Positions 1-11,393 of a stretch of 64,000 nt of DNA are shown here, piece by piece. Below the pieces are notes generated by a model, which saw only the letters and a program-made list of their open reading frames with translations, was not told the DNA's origin and made no database searches. The DNA is from Brachypodius melanocephalos. Taxonomy: Eukaryota; Chordata; Aves; Passeriformes; Pycnonotidae. Each line of letters begins with the position of its first letter. Within the stretch, counting starts at the first letter, position 1. The stretch is taken from assembly GCA_013398615.1 (NCBI GenBank), contig VZSR01003807.1, positions 18,800,777 through 18,864,776 on the forward strand, given 5' to 3'. The translations under genes and the position numbers were made by a program.

Positions 1-250
1 AAAGGACTGTCAATAAAAACTGCAGTAAAATCCCTGCTTTGTTACCACGTACTTATGTTGAATAAGGCTGTTAGCTCCAACAGTGTTCTATGATACTTTT
101 TACTGTGCCAAAATTCTATAAAGTTTAGTCATGCTTTGATTTAATCAAAACCATCAATGCAATTCTTTTTACTTTATCCTTCCAAATGGGGAACAATAGC
201 TAGTTATTTCCAAAAACTCCTGCTGTAAATAGGATGAAATAACAACATTG

Positions 251-270
251 CACACACACACACAAACACA
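251..270. repeat. Short CA microsatellite
   Basis: An uninterrupted CA run followed by one CAAACA interruption. It is about 20 bp long and may be length-polymorphic. Confidence 0.8.
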
Positions 271-3200
271 GGCAGCTGGAGGTATATTCAGGGACCTGTT
301 TCCTGAAATTTGTTGTCTGTACAGCAAAGAAGGATGAGGTGGTTGTGAAACAGTTCTTAAACTAACCCAGTTTATAGCTCAGTATTTTAAAGTAATGCAG
401 AATTATCTGTGACTTCTTTCCTAATTCGCTATCCTAGCAGGGACATGAATTATTGAGATATTGGTAAAAAAGTGTTAATCTCTTTGGAGCAGGTTGGTGA
501 CAAGACTTTAATGTCAAGAGCTCCTAAGAGTCAAAACTGGAAATATAGCTCATCATTTCCTCTCAGTAAAATTAGATTTGTGGATAGCTTTGTGAGACAC
601 AATTGACAATATAGTTGATAATATGTATCTCTACAAACATTTCTTAAAATGATAGAATAGGAATGATAGAAGTATTGTTGTATGGCAGCATTTGAAACTT
701 CATTTAGTAGTCACTATGCTACCCTTTGATTGCCTTGATTAAATTTTTAATTATACAAGTAACAACAATCCACATTGATTATTTTTAGCCCTTTAAGATA
801 CAGCTGAGTTTTAGACACTTCATAAGTTTTAAGACTAAAGATACATTCAGCCATCTGATCTTAATATCTACATCTCTGGCAATTAAGATCACACACAACC
901 CTTAGTTGATGTAGGACAGGACAACAGGAAGGACAAAGCAATTCCGAGGTGGTCAGGTTTTTCAGTGGAAAAAAAGCCCCAAACTTGTCGTGTGCTGTGC
1001 TCTAGAAACAGCCCTGCATGGTATTGGACTGGCACAAGCTCTGATGGGACATCTGAGCTCCAGCACTACAGCAGCCCAGACCTCGAGCTGTGACGGGAGG
1101 ATGACTAGAGATTTTCAGGGTCTTATTAGAGATTCTAAACTCCCAACTACACTTAGGCAAGAAGATATGAAAAGGAAACATCTGGCTGCATTTATAAGGA
1201 ACACAAGATTTGCAAGTGTAATGTGAGAAATTCCAAATGCCAGAGACTGAAATAATTCGAGTTGCCTGGTAATGCTGATTTCCCCCTTCACCCTTTACCT
1301 ATTGCTAAAGACTAGCTCATCCACATCAAAATGGTAATGAAACCTGTCTGCTCACTGGAGTCCAACAACTTAAGGTAAATGCTGTAGGAGGAGTTCAGCC
1401 CTGGCTTTATATTAAAGTGGCTGTGAATACATTCTGTTCCACTGACTCTTTGAAGCCAGGGAGCAACCAGTTGCCAAGCACCAGTAAGATGTGGCTGAAG
1501 CAATGAGTGCCTAAGAGACTGCCCCAGCCTTTTCCACTGCAAACGTGTAAATGGAGGCCCACAAGACTCATACCAAGCCTGTAGACTGAATCTGTACTGC
1601 ACTGGAGTTGGATCTGACAAACACCCCTTTTTCAGAAGACTGAGCATGAGTGGACAGCAGCAGCAATATCACCTTCAGAAGAATAGAGAAACCACTGTAT
1701 TATCCATTGCCCAGGGCTCTGGGATCAATAAGACACGAATGAAATGAAATATCTGGAGAATCCCAAAGGCAAGTCTAACCTGCAGGAAAACCTTCTTTGC
1801 CTCATTCAGCCCTTACCTGACATTCTTACCAATATAACTTGTAAGAACTGCTGCAAATACAGAATCAATGTGCCTCTAACAATGACAGAGATTCTCACTC
1901 AGCATCTGAAGTCTCAGTCAGGCCCATTGTGAGAAACAGCCATGGTGATTGAAGGTATCCTGACTGCAGTGCCCGTGATTGCCTCCTGCATAGCTGAACT
2001 GGTCTACAGGAGTACCCAAACAGCTGAGGTTTGACAGCTTCCCAGCTGAGAAACAGTAAGTACCTGGAAATCATGCTTCACATCTTTCCAAAACAGCTGT
2101 TTGTCTACATCCTTAATAAAGCTCGTCACTAGTCCAATAGGTATTTTAGGCCAAATTCTTACCAAGTGAGTGAAAGCACTGAGTCATGCACAGAGATAAA
2201 ATCCTAAAGTAGCTCCACAGGTACTTGGATGCTTTGCAGTTGTGCATTCTGTAAGGCCAAAGCCTGTAACCCTGTGTGTTTCCAGCTGAATCTGTTTCTA
2301 TTACAACATTTTAATGCTTGTATTATGTACTGCACTGGCAAAATTAGCAACTGTAGGAGCAATAAATCTTATCATAATCTTCCACATAATCAGTGTCATA
2401 ATATTTCTCACACCTCACTGAGTCTTGTCTCTACAGCTCTGCCACACCCTGCCTGATGAACCGTGTATACCAAAGTATGTTTTCTCATGCTCAGCCAGTG
2501 TATAAGTAAATACAAATAATGTACAATGTATATGGCTGTTCGGGGCATGCATTTACTTAAAATTATTAGTCTTTTAACAGTGAAATAATAGTGCTCTACT
2601 TTGGACACATGTAGACGGATTTCTCACCTCTTTTGGTGTTGTGTGGCTTCTGACTGCCTGCAATGTAAACAAGACCTACAGTCAGAAAAGACTTATTTAT
2701 AAAATGTGTAGGTTTAGGAGCCACAGAATGAGTGAAACAAAGATAAATTGGTGAACTCTTACATTTTCCCACGTATATTGTAACTGCTTAGATTAAATCA
2801 CAAAGCTGATTTCTTTTAGTATTTTGGAAAGGAAGTTTAACTTCATTAATGCACTATAAAAGCATAGCACAACTGTGATGTGGCTGCTTTGATACACGGT
2901 ACCTTCAACCTGTAGAAAGATGTTTACTTGCCCTTGAGAGCCTCACTCCAGCCCCTCTCCTGGAGAAGGCATTTAAGCTGAGATCACTCCTTCTCTGTTA
3001 TATCACTACTGACATGTCCTCCCCTCCAAACAACAATCCCACCCCATCTTGTAATGGGTGGCAGTCCGAAGGTTTAAAGCATACCTCCAAATCCCTACTC
3101 TGCCTAATCTGAAGCAGGGATTTAAAAGCAGTTTCATGTGTCCTATGTGCTAACCAAGAGGCTCTGAGGTGGCTCACAGTGAAACTGAGAGGTTCCTCTT

Positions 3201-4987
3201 CACATAAATAGTTCAGAAATCCTGAAAAGCACAAATTGCAGCCATCAACAAAAATGTAGGCCCAATAATTGACACACTGTCTAAGGATACGATCTTGCTA
3301 GATCCTTAGACAAGAAAACTTACACATTTTCACTAGAACAAAGGTTTATACACTTACAGGAGCTTTGGAGTGGGGTTTTCTTCATGGCATCATAAATTTG
3401 CATGGCTGGAAGAGAGGCCAAAAGCAGGAGGAAGAAGTCCTCTGAAGTCAGCTTGTGAATCCTTTTACTTATGACATGATTATACATTATCTCAACAAAA
3501 TAGGAATTTACAGATATTCAAACTTTCCAGTTCCCTATCTCCATTGTGTAGGTAGACGTTATTGATTATCTCTCCATTAATGAAAGAACATAGTTGAACA
3601 CAGAACATTGAAGTAACATTCTGTATCAGATGTGGAGTGGTTACATGGTTACGTGGTTACTTCTTCCTCTGGGTATGATGAGGAGACAGCAGCACCCAGG
3701 CAGTGGGCAGAAATGACTGGTTTAGTGTGGTAATGTTGTAAGGAATGGGCTGTGCATGCCCTAAGTATCAATGAACAAAATAAATACATTTACCATGTGG
3801 GGACATCTTTTTTGAATTAGTGCACGTTACTTAGCTCGTCCCCGAGAACACCTTGAACAAAACAAGTCTGAACCAATGGATGCCAAATTAGTTAAACTGT
3901 TGCTTCTAGTGTATAAAACAGGCCTATGAGACAGCCTGTTTTGATTTTACCATTTAACTCAATTACACCCACCTCACCTGGCTTCATATGCCAACATAAT
4001 TCTTTAATACAAAAATCTGTGACTGACTGGAGCTGTCATTATTTAATGAATAGTACAAACCAAAAAGTGTGCGTTGTGAAATGTGTTAAAGCTTAAATTA
4101 TTCATCATGGTATTCATATTTATGTGATGAATAAACTGGAGGAGTACTGTCAGTGGTTAGTAACATATGATTCAGCAATCCTAAATCTGCTAAAACAGGA
4201 ATCCAGAAGTGCTAGGTGACAGCAGGCACTGTTTAGCAGTGAGGCTCCACTCCTGAACTCAGTAATTCCTAAAAGAATTCAGTATCTCTTTCCAGGAGGT
4301 GCATGGCTTGTCCTGCTCAGGAGTGTCCTGCCCAGTTCGCTGCAGGAGGAGGGAAGAGCGACTGTAGGAAAGGCAGCCGTGCCCCTAGTCAGCCCACGAC
4401 TGTTTGTCACTACAGCTGAAGCCAAACAAAACCCAAAGGTGTCTTTGCTTGAGCAGGTCACACCTCGTTCCTGTGCTCCAAACACGTTCTCTTGCTTTAG
4501 TCTTTCAAAACGCTGATGAGCTGCCAGCATTCTATTGACTGACTATTTACAAGGTGCAGCAAACTCCAACTTTCCCATCTCACCGTGACCATCTGAGAAG
4601 GGGCCTCTGGGCCAAAACTGAGCTACACAGGCACCTCGTTTACCAACGAGGACACTTTGTTCATTTCAGGATTTGCTTGTATGTCTTCCCAATAACTCAC
4701 TCCTCTACCTAGCTGATTCATCCTACTGATTGCATGGCAGGAGAACTCCAAAATTTTGCTGAGGTTCTTGTTGCTTTGCTGCCTGATAAACATTTCTGGA
4801 TAAGGCTTGTAGCTCTTTTTGAGGTTGGGCTGTCTCGGACATGTGGCTGTGCCTGATGATGGTACATTTCTCAGAGATCCTTCCCAGCAAGAGGTACGGT
4901 CCTGACTTTGGGCATAATTGAGTCACTGCTTCACAAAATCTTACATTGACAAAACATGGCTGAAAAATCTAACTTTGAGTACAAGTT

Positions 4988-5040
4988 GTAATATATAATA
5001 ATATATATGTACATATTACATATATGTAATATATAATAAT
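4988..5040. repeat. AT-rich direct and inverted repeat
   Basis: A 15-bp unit, GTAATATATAATAAT, occurs at 4988-5002 and again at 5026-5040. Between the copies lie alternating TA/TG steps, including the self-complementary ATATGTACATAT. The block is almost purely A+T and could extrude a hairpin. I see no sign of a mobile element around it. Confidence 0.75.
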
Positions 5041-6369
5041 AGCAATTAAAGCAACAAAATCCAAGCAATATTTTATAACACCTTTTGTATACTGAAGGTG
5101 TAAGAGCTGTATAAGCCACTTACTCATGGGGAAAACATGTAAATGCCACATATCCATATGGGAGCCCCAACTGATGTCATAGTTCAGCTATACAGACACA
5201 GTTAAGGATATGCATAACTTTCTAGACATTGGCCAGGCCGAATAGGTTTCTGTATCCATCCCTTGGGAACAAGAGAAAGCAGCTTTGTCAAACATTAGCA
5301 CCTTTGAGGATCTGCCAGCTGAACCACTAATAAAATGTCACCAAGCATTTTCCATCAGAATACACTTGGTAAGTTGTTATATTCAGCTGGCATTAAGCAT
5401 TTTTTGTAAGGTCACTGCAACTGACTGCCGGTTCAGCTCTCTGAACTGGTCTGTGGCTCTGCACAGTGGAGCAAACAAATAATAGAACCTTGTATCCATC
5501 CTTCTCAGCAATTAGTGGATCAGCCTTGGTTTTTTGAGTATTCCCCATCTTACTAGTCTTATTTACTAGAGAAGCTTGAAGAGTAGCCTTTCAAGAAGCA
5601 GAGCCAGTATAATTCAAGCAAAACAATTTGACAGAAAGGAGATAGGTACATGTCTCAATTTTTTTTCGAGGTGGACTACTACTACTCACACTTTGGGTTT
5701 CTGGCCTAACTTTACAAACCAATGCTCCATTAAGATAGAAACCTTCACTGTTCCAATGCTTTGAAATAAGGATTAATGTACACCATGATAAACCACAGAT
5801 ACGATTCCACCATCTATTTTCACACAGTTGGCCAGGGAATTGGTTAAAGACATTGATCCATCCAAAACCCACCAAAACTTGATGTTTTCAGTTTAGTCTG
5901 CACTGTTGATTGCATGACCACATGAATGGCTGGAGAGAAGGGGGCTGGATAGTGACTGCCAGTTTAGGCTGGGGGGAATTGCAGCAGTGCGGGGCTACAG
6001 TGCCTGACATCTCTGTATTGCCCAGTGACAACAGCTGGAGTCCTCCAGTAAGCCAGCAAGCAGCGACATGAGCATCACAATACTCATGGCCCTGGTGGGA
6101 AATTTGTACTTTGGGGAGAAAAGAAAAGTCAAAGTGATATCACTTACAAGATGAATTTTTTTTATTCTTTAGTCTTCTGGAGCAGTGTCCATGTCATACT
6201 GACCATCTTCCGTTTGATTGCTTTCTTTTTGGTACATGAAATTTCATTTTTGTGATTAATAAATTTTTAACCTCTAGTTCATTTTTTTTTCTTGTTGTCA
6301 CTGTCCAGTAACATTGAATTTTTATTTGATACAGTTTTCCTAAAGGTGTGTTGGTTTTGCACTAGCTGG

Positions 6370-7388
6370 TTTTCAGTAGCAGGGAGTCCCAAAGATAGCT
6401 CCTGTGGGAAGCTGCTGGAAGCTTCCATCATGTCCAGCAGAGCCAATCCCTGATAGCTCTGAAGATGGACAAGCTGCTGGCCAAAACCAGGCCAATGAGA
6501 GAGGTTGGTAACACCTCTGTGATGACACATTTGAGAAGGAAATCAAAACAAAGTCACAGGTGTTTCTGCTAGTCAGGGAAGAGGAAAGACCATGTAAGAG
6601 AATCAACATGGCAACCCTAAGATCAGTGGAGAAGGAGGGAGAGTGGGTGCCCCGGAGGCTGGAGCCAAAAATCCTCTGCAGGCTGTGGTGCAGACCATGG
6701 TGAAGCAGCTGTGCCCCTGCAGCCCATCAGGTCCAAGGAGGATGCAGAGATCCACCATGCCAGAGCAGGTGGATGCCTGGAGGAGGGTGTGATCCAGTGG
6801 AAGACCTGGTAGGGAGAGAGAGCCCTTGCTTCCAGGCTGGAGCAGCCTGTCTTTGGAGGACTGCACCCCATAGAAAGAGAGACCCATGTTGCAGCAGTTT
6901 TGGGAGGACTCCCATGGTGGAGAGTTCACGTTGCACCAGGTGCGGTTTGGCTGCTGCTTGTGGGAAATGGACCCACAGGAAAAGTTCATGGAGAACTGTC
7001 TCCCGTGGGAGGAACCCCACATCCTCAGAGGGGAAGGACTCCTCTCCTGGAGCAGTAGAAGAAAATCTCAGTGATGGTCCAAAACCCCCACACCCTATCT
7101 CCCTGCACTGCTGGTGGGAAGGAGGGAGGGCTGGGGAATAAGAGGTGTTTTAAGGGCTTATTTTACTTCTCATTATCCTCCTCTGATTCTGTTAGTAATA
7201 AATTCACTTTGCAACCCTAAGTTGAGCCTGTTTTGCCCTTGAAGTATTTTTTTTTCTCCCAGTCCTTATCTCAACTCATGAAGCCTTTTTTAACCCTTTT
7301 TCCTCTCCTCTTCCCAGCTGTGGCATGGGAGGGTGAGAGAGAGACTCTTGTGGGTGCCTGGCATTGGGCCAGCATCGAAGCATGACAA
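6370..7388 (+). mobile_element. Solo LTR of a bird ERVL-like endogenous retrovirus
   Basis: This GC-richer block breaks sharply with the AT-rich surroundings. It follows the order of a long LTR I recognise from songbird genomes. First comes a stretch containing GAAGATGGACAAGCTGCTGG (6461-6480). Next is a series of degenerate 'CCATG..GGAGCAG' units (about 6690-7070). Then a poly(A) signal AATAAA lies at 7197-7202, followed by GTTGAGCCTGTTTTGCCC and a 'CCTTATCTCAACTCATGA' segment, and it ends near GGGTGCCTGGCATTGGGCCAGC. No gag, pol or env homology is visible on either side, so it reads as a solo LTR, not a provirus. Overlapping open frames of up to 139 codons on both strands inside it are by-products of its composition. 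The family name and exact ends are from memory of the pattern and approximate. Confidence 0.8.
7197..7202 (+). promoter_or_regulatory. Poly(A) signal inside the LTR
   Basis: AATAAA is followed by a T-rich, GT-containing stretch (7216-7256), as expected near the R region of the LTR. It could end a transcript read from the LTR or from upstream DNA on the + strand. Confidence 0.55.
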
Positions 7389-7446
7389 AAGGATAATATA
7401 AAAAGCTTTGGTTTTACAGGGCCTTCATTTCCAGAAGGTTTTCTTT

Positions 7447-7466
7447 AAAAAAAAAAAAAAAAAAAA
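7447..7466. repeat. A20 homopolymer
   Basis: Twenty consecutive A residues lie about 60 bp past the LTR end. No body of a processed pseudogene or SINE is recognisable upstream other than the LTR. Confidence 0.85.
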
Positions 7467-10400
7467 GCATTTACAGCTAATGTATTATTTCGTCTCTTGT
7501 GCACTGTTGCCAGTGATAGCAAGAATGGCATCTCATTTACATTACTATCAAATCACAGTCAAATGAACTTTCTTCCTTTCAAATTGCAAAATAACTTACA
7601 TGCCTGTAACTGAGACAACTTGGTTCTTGTGTTGTATCTTGCTGTTGAGGTGGGACAACTCATTTTTCCAGTAGTACTGCAGATAGTACAGATGAAAATA
7701 TTTTTAAAGTTCATATGGCAAAAACTTGAATACTAGAAATGGCATATTTAATCAGAAGCATGTGTATTAAGGAGAGAGACGAATTTTTAATAATATTCTT
7801 CAGAGTTAATTCTTGCAGCAGAGGGATTTGTCTACTTGATAAGCTCAATGGAGGGACCTGTTTGTAACCCTTGAAACTTCTCTTAGCTCTGATCAAATTT
7901 TGAAAGGTTTGTCTGGCTTGTTTCCCTCTATCTACAGCTGACGAATGGATGTGCACATTTCCTTCCTAGATCTTCTTATATAGCCTTTCTCCTAGACAGT
8001 ATGGGTTTCCTCTTGCATCTGCTGTATGTTTGCATCTCTCCTTGTCTTGCAGCTGCATGTGTCTTCCTCTGAGTGGCATAGAAATGAGATCTGGTGTGTT
8101 GACTTTAAGATTTGCTCCTTCACTGATATTGGAGTTTTTCCTCCCTTTCTTTCAGGCATCTCTGCACTATGGTTCATGCTAGCATAAATGCCTGATAAAT
8201 GACAGCAGTATGGTGTTGGCATTTTCTTCAAGGGATGGGGAAGGTGACAAAAGTGTCAGAGTCAGAGTCTTTCCCTATAAGTTATTGAAAAGGTTTGTGG
8301 ACAACTGATATTCTTTTCATGATAATTCAGCACTGAGATTACATACACGGTCTTCAATACCTTTGTTTGAAAATATTTTTAATTGTTTTAAAAAATAGGT
8401 TGCTTGTAAGAGGAAAGAAAGTAAAAACATCTTTGTAATGCATTTGAAGATGAAGCCAAATTAAGAGAGCGTAATATTGCACACGGGGTACTTAGCTTAT
8501 AACTTTGGTATGCACCAACTCCTATTCATCACACTTGTAACTTTGAGACCTGGCCCTGTGCAAAATGTGCCACACAGCTGTGATGTATAGATGTGCACAC
8601 ATCACATGCCTTACACATTCCTTTAGCGCTAAAATGTGCTAAAATTAACCATAACTCTGACCTCGGTGAAAACCTCATAGAAGCCTGTCAAGAGTTGTGC
8701 TATTTGTAGTCTGGTGCCAGAGGCTCTCTCAGGTCAACAAGGGAGGTAAATATCATAACTCATTCATCATGTTTCAAGTGCTTTGATATATTGGCTTATT
8801 CATTTAGAAGTGTCACTTCAAGATTATGGCAGCTGTGGACAAGCTGTGGGGTAATTTGGTGCACATGCAGTATGCATCTCTCACACTATCTCTTGCTTCT
8901 ATGTAACCAACTATGTGAGCTGAAATCTGTACCATTGATAGGTCTTTAGCGTGATCTGATTAAAACCTGAGATTTTTATCCTTCAGTTCTGAAGAATTTT
9001 ATAGTAAATAGAAGTGTCGTCCTGTTACGGTCTAAGGAAAAATAATATTCACTGATTTCATTACTTAATTTCATTAACCAGGACTCATTAAATCCTAATT
9101 ATAGTTATTGACCCCAAATGTATCAAGAAATGAGTCCAAGTGATTGGCTGTATTACTAACAAACAGAGATCACTCATGCTTAGAACTGTTCTGAATTTGA
9201 CTTGAAGTTATGCTGTAAATTGCTGTCTCTAAAATGTTACTGTTGTTGGGTTTTTGTTGTTCTGATTTATAAGACTTGATTGAGGAATATAAATATTTAC
9301 AAGTTTCACCACATTAAACACAGGTTTAAATCCTTTGCTGGATAGTCTTTTGATGCTACTGTAATAAATAGAATCATTAATGAAGACCAATATCAGCATC
9401 TGTGCTCAGTCCTTATTGTCTCCATAACGCTGCTGTAAGACTGATGTGTTCTTTTTCTGGTTGCTTTATCTATATACTTTAGCAGATGCAAGTAACTGAA
9501 ATCATTTTTTGAGAAGCATTTCAAAGTATATATATGTTTCATGACCCTTAGTGCATATAATCTGATGTTTTTTCAAAACAGCCTCTCAACTACCATCACT
9601 TCCCTCAATAAAGTGTGCATTTCCCTGTGCAAGTGACCATTTTGCTGTAGAACTAGCCACCCAGGGCTAAATGTGCATATTGTTGTGCGTGTCTGGAGCT
9701 CACTTGGCACTTTTTGAAGGGTTGGTGTCTGCCTATCTGCTTTGGAAGAATTGTTCTAGGGCCTTCGTCTTCTTATAGGATGAAGAACTGTCTTTTCCAA
9801 AATTTTAATGTATCCCTCTCCTCTTACACTGCTTGGTTGATAAGGGAAGTGTCTTTCTGCTTTGCACCCGGTTTTATTTTTCAAGTTTTTTCAAGACTTT
9901 TTTTTCTGCCCTACTCTTTGCAAGGAAGTAAGGAGTGTGACAGAAAGGTGTGATTTTTAATTTACACCAGAGTTCTCAACAAATAATGACTTTTCACACC
10001 CTGCTCTTGTTGCTTAGCCTGCGGGAGGAGTTGTATGGCTACTGTTGTCATATCAAATTAAATCCACTCATGTAATTCAGAAAGGCATTCCTCTTAAACT
10101 TAACCCTTTTAAGTTGCTGAAGTTGACAGGCATAAGATTGTAGGCTGAAGTGTCTGTCTTTTGGAGGGTCACCGCTGTTGAAGGATGAAAATTGAAATGT
10201 TTTTATTCAAGGAGATTTTTCTTTTTCTTTTTTTTTCCTTTACTTTTGAGTGCTGGTGAGGTTTCTTAGGGTGAATCCTCATGTTAGCCTGGAGTTCGCT
10301 GCAGGGTCAGGATATGGAAGGAAATGTTTGACCAACAATGCCAGACACTCGTATACTTGTCTGAAAAACTGACTCCGGTAATGTTGTTTTGCTGTGGATT

Positions 10401-11285
10401 GCAAGCATGATCATGGAGCACTTGGTGCTCCTTTAGGTCAGTAGAGCTAAAACACATTAATAAGAAAATCCCTGTCTGAGAGAGTTTTCTGCTGCTGAGA
10501 AGTTTGCAGTGTGGAACAAGATGTGTCTTTATAAGTAATCTTCCTCTGGGGAGGTCACTGTTGGTTCTGGGATGTGTTGCACCCCCTCATCATCCAAGTG
10601 AGTCCTTCAGGCAGGGGACACACGGTATGTGCAGGATTCATCCAGAGGGTGGATGCACCCGTCCCAGCTGCCCCAGAGACTGTGCCTTCCCAGGACACCC
10701 ACTGCATCCTCCCAGGCACCACTGGAGCCTGGAGAAAGGAACCAGCACATAACAGGAGGAGCAGTCTCCTCCCTTTCACCTTTGCTGTCCCTAGCTGTTG
10801 GTAATTCAGGGTTAAGAATTTGCTGGGTACCTGCCCTGCGAGGTGGTGCAGAGAGGGTTAAGGTGCTTGATTGACTGTAAGCATGGATGTGACAGACTCT
10901 TATCTGATGGTGGGGTGGTTTGTTTTTTTTTCCCTTCTGTAAAATGTCAGCCATTTCCTGATGAGCCTGATGGTGGTGGTGAATTTCACACCTTTTTTCT
11001 TCTCTGTGTGGAAACCTGGGTGTTAATGGTACTGGAGCAGGTCGTGTTTTATAAGGGATGAGGCTGCCTCAGAACAGAGGGAAACCAGGGACGGGAGAGG
11101 AGGTGGGTGAGGAAAGGGATCCAAGGAAACTGCCTCTTACAACAGGCATTAGCTGGATTATTTTGCATTATTTTTATTCAGAGCATGTAGATATATAATT
11201 TGCTAAGTGCATTTTTTTTTTGCTATGAAACGTTGGAGTTTTTCTTAGAGTTCAGCACAAAAATAATCCCCTCTTTTCATTTCAG
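7467..11285. other. DNA upstream of the first SAMD3 coding exon
   Basis: No coding exon is recognised. This stretch could hold untranslated first exons and the promoter of SAMD3, because the first coding exon starts directly after a splice acceptor (AG at 11284-11285). A moderately GC-rich part lies at about 10550-10860. A TATAAGG-like sequence at 11048-11057 is followed by a donor-like GAG/GTGGGT near 11102. These are only candidates for a nearby start site. No strong CpG island is visible. Confidence 0.45.
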
Positions 11286-11314
11286 AGGGAAATTTAGCAT
11301 TGCAACAACTGAAG

Positions 11315-11393
11315 ATGGAAAGTTGGTCGGTAGAGCAAGTCTGCAACTGGTTGAAACAGAGAAATTTAGGAGAACTAGTTCCTAAGTTCCGTG
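11315..11393 (+). CDS. SAMD3: SAMD3 coding exon 1: start codon and first half of the SAM domain
   Basis: The spliced exon begins at 11286 after TTTCATTTCAG and includes 29 nt before the ATG. It encodes residues 1-26, including MESWSVEQVCNW, and ends in phase 1 at GTG/GTAAGC. The upstream part of the exon is open in frame, so a longer N-terminus from an upstream exon is possible. The human protein starts at the equivalent Met. Confidence 0.93.

Larger units (their letters stand above)
1..6349. other. Upstream non-coding DNA without a recognisable gene
   Basis: I see no exon with flanking splice signals that matches a known protein here. The open frames are short, have no recognisable domain and overlap one another on both strands. 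Minor structure includes three 8-bp copies of TGGTTACR at about 3638-3660, and the CA run and AT-rich block listed separately. In human, as I recall, TMEM200A lies on this side of SAMD3. Its long single coding exon would show as a frame of several hundred codons, and none is present, so it is not in the window. Non-coding 5' exons of either gene cannot be excluded. Confidence 0.6.

Noticed and set aside
6603..7022. Longest open frame in the window, 139 codons on the - strand
   Set aside because: It lies wholly inside the GC-rich LTR, overlaps frames on both strands and shows no protein family.
1..11285. TMEM200A, expected from synteny on this side of SAMD3
   Set aside because: No long uninterrupted coding frame of the expected size exists on either strand, so it must lie left of the window.
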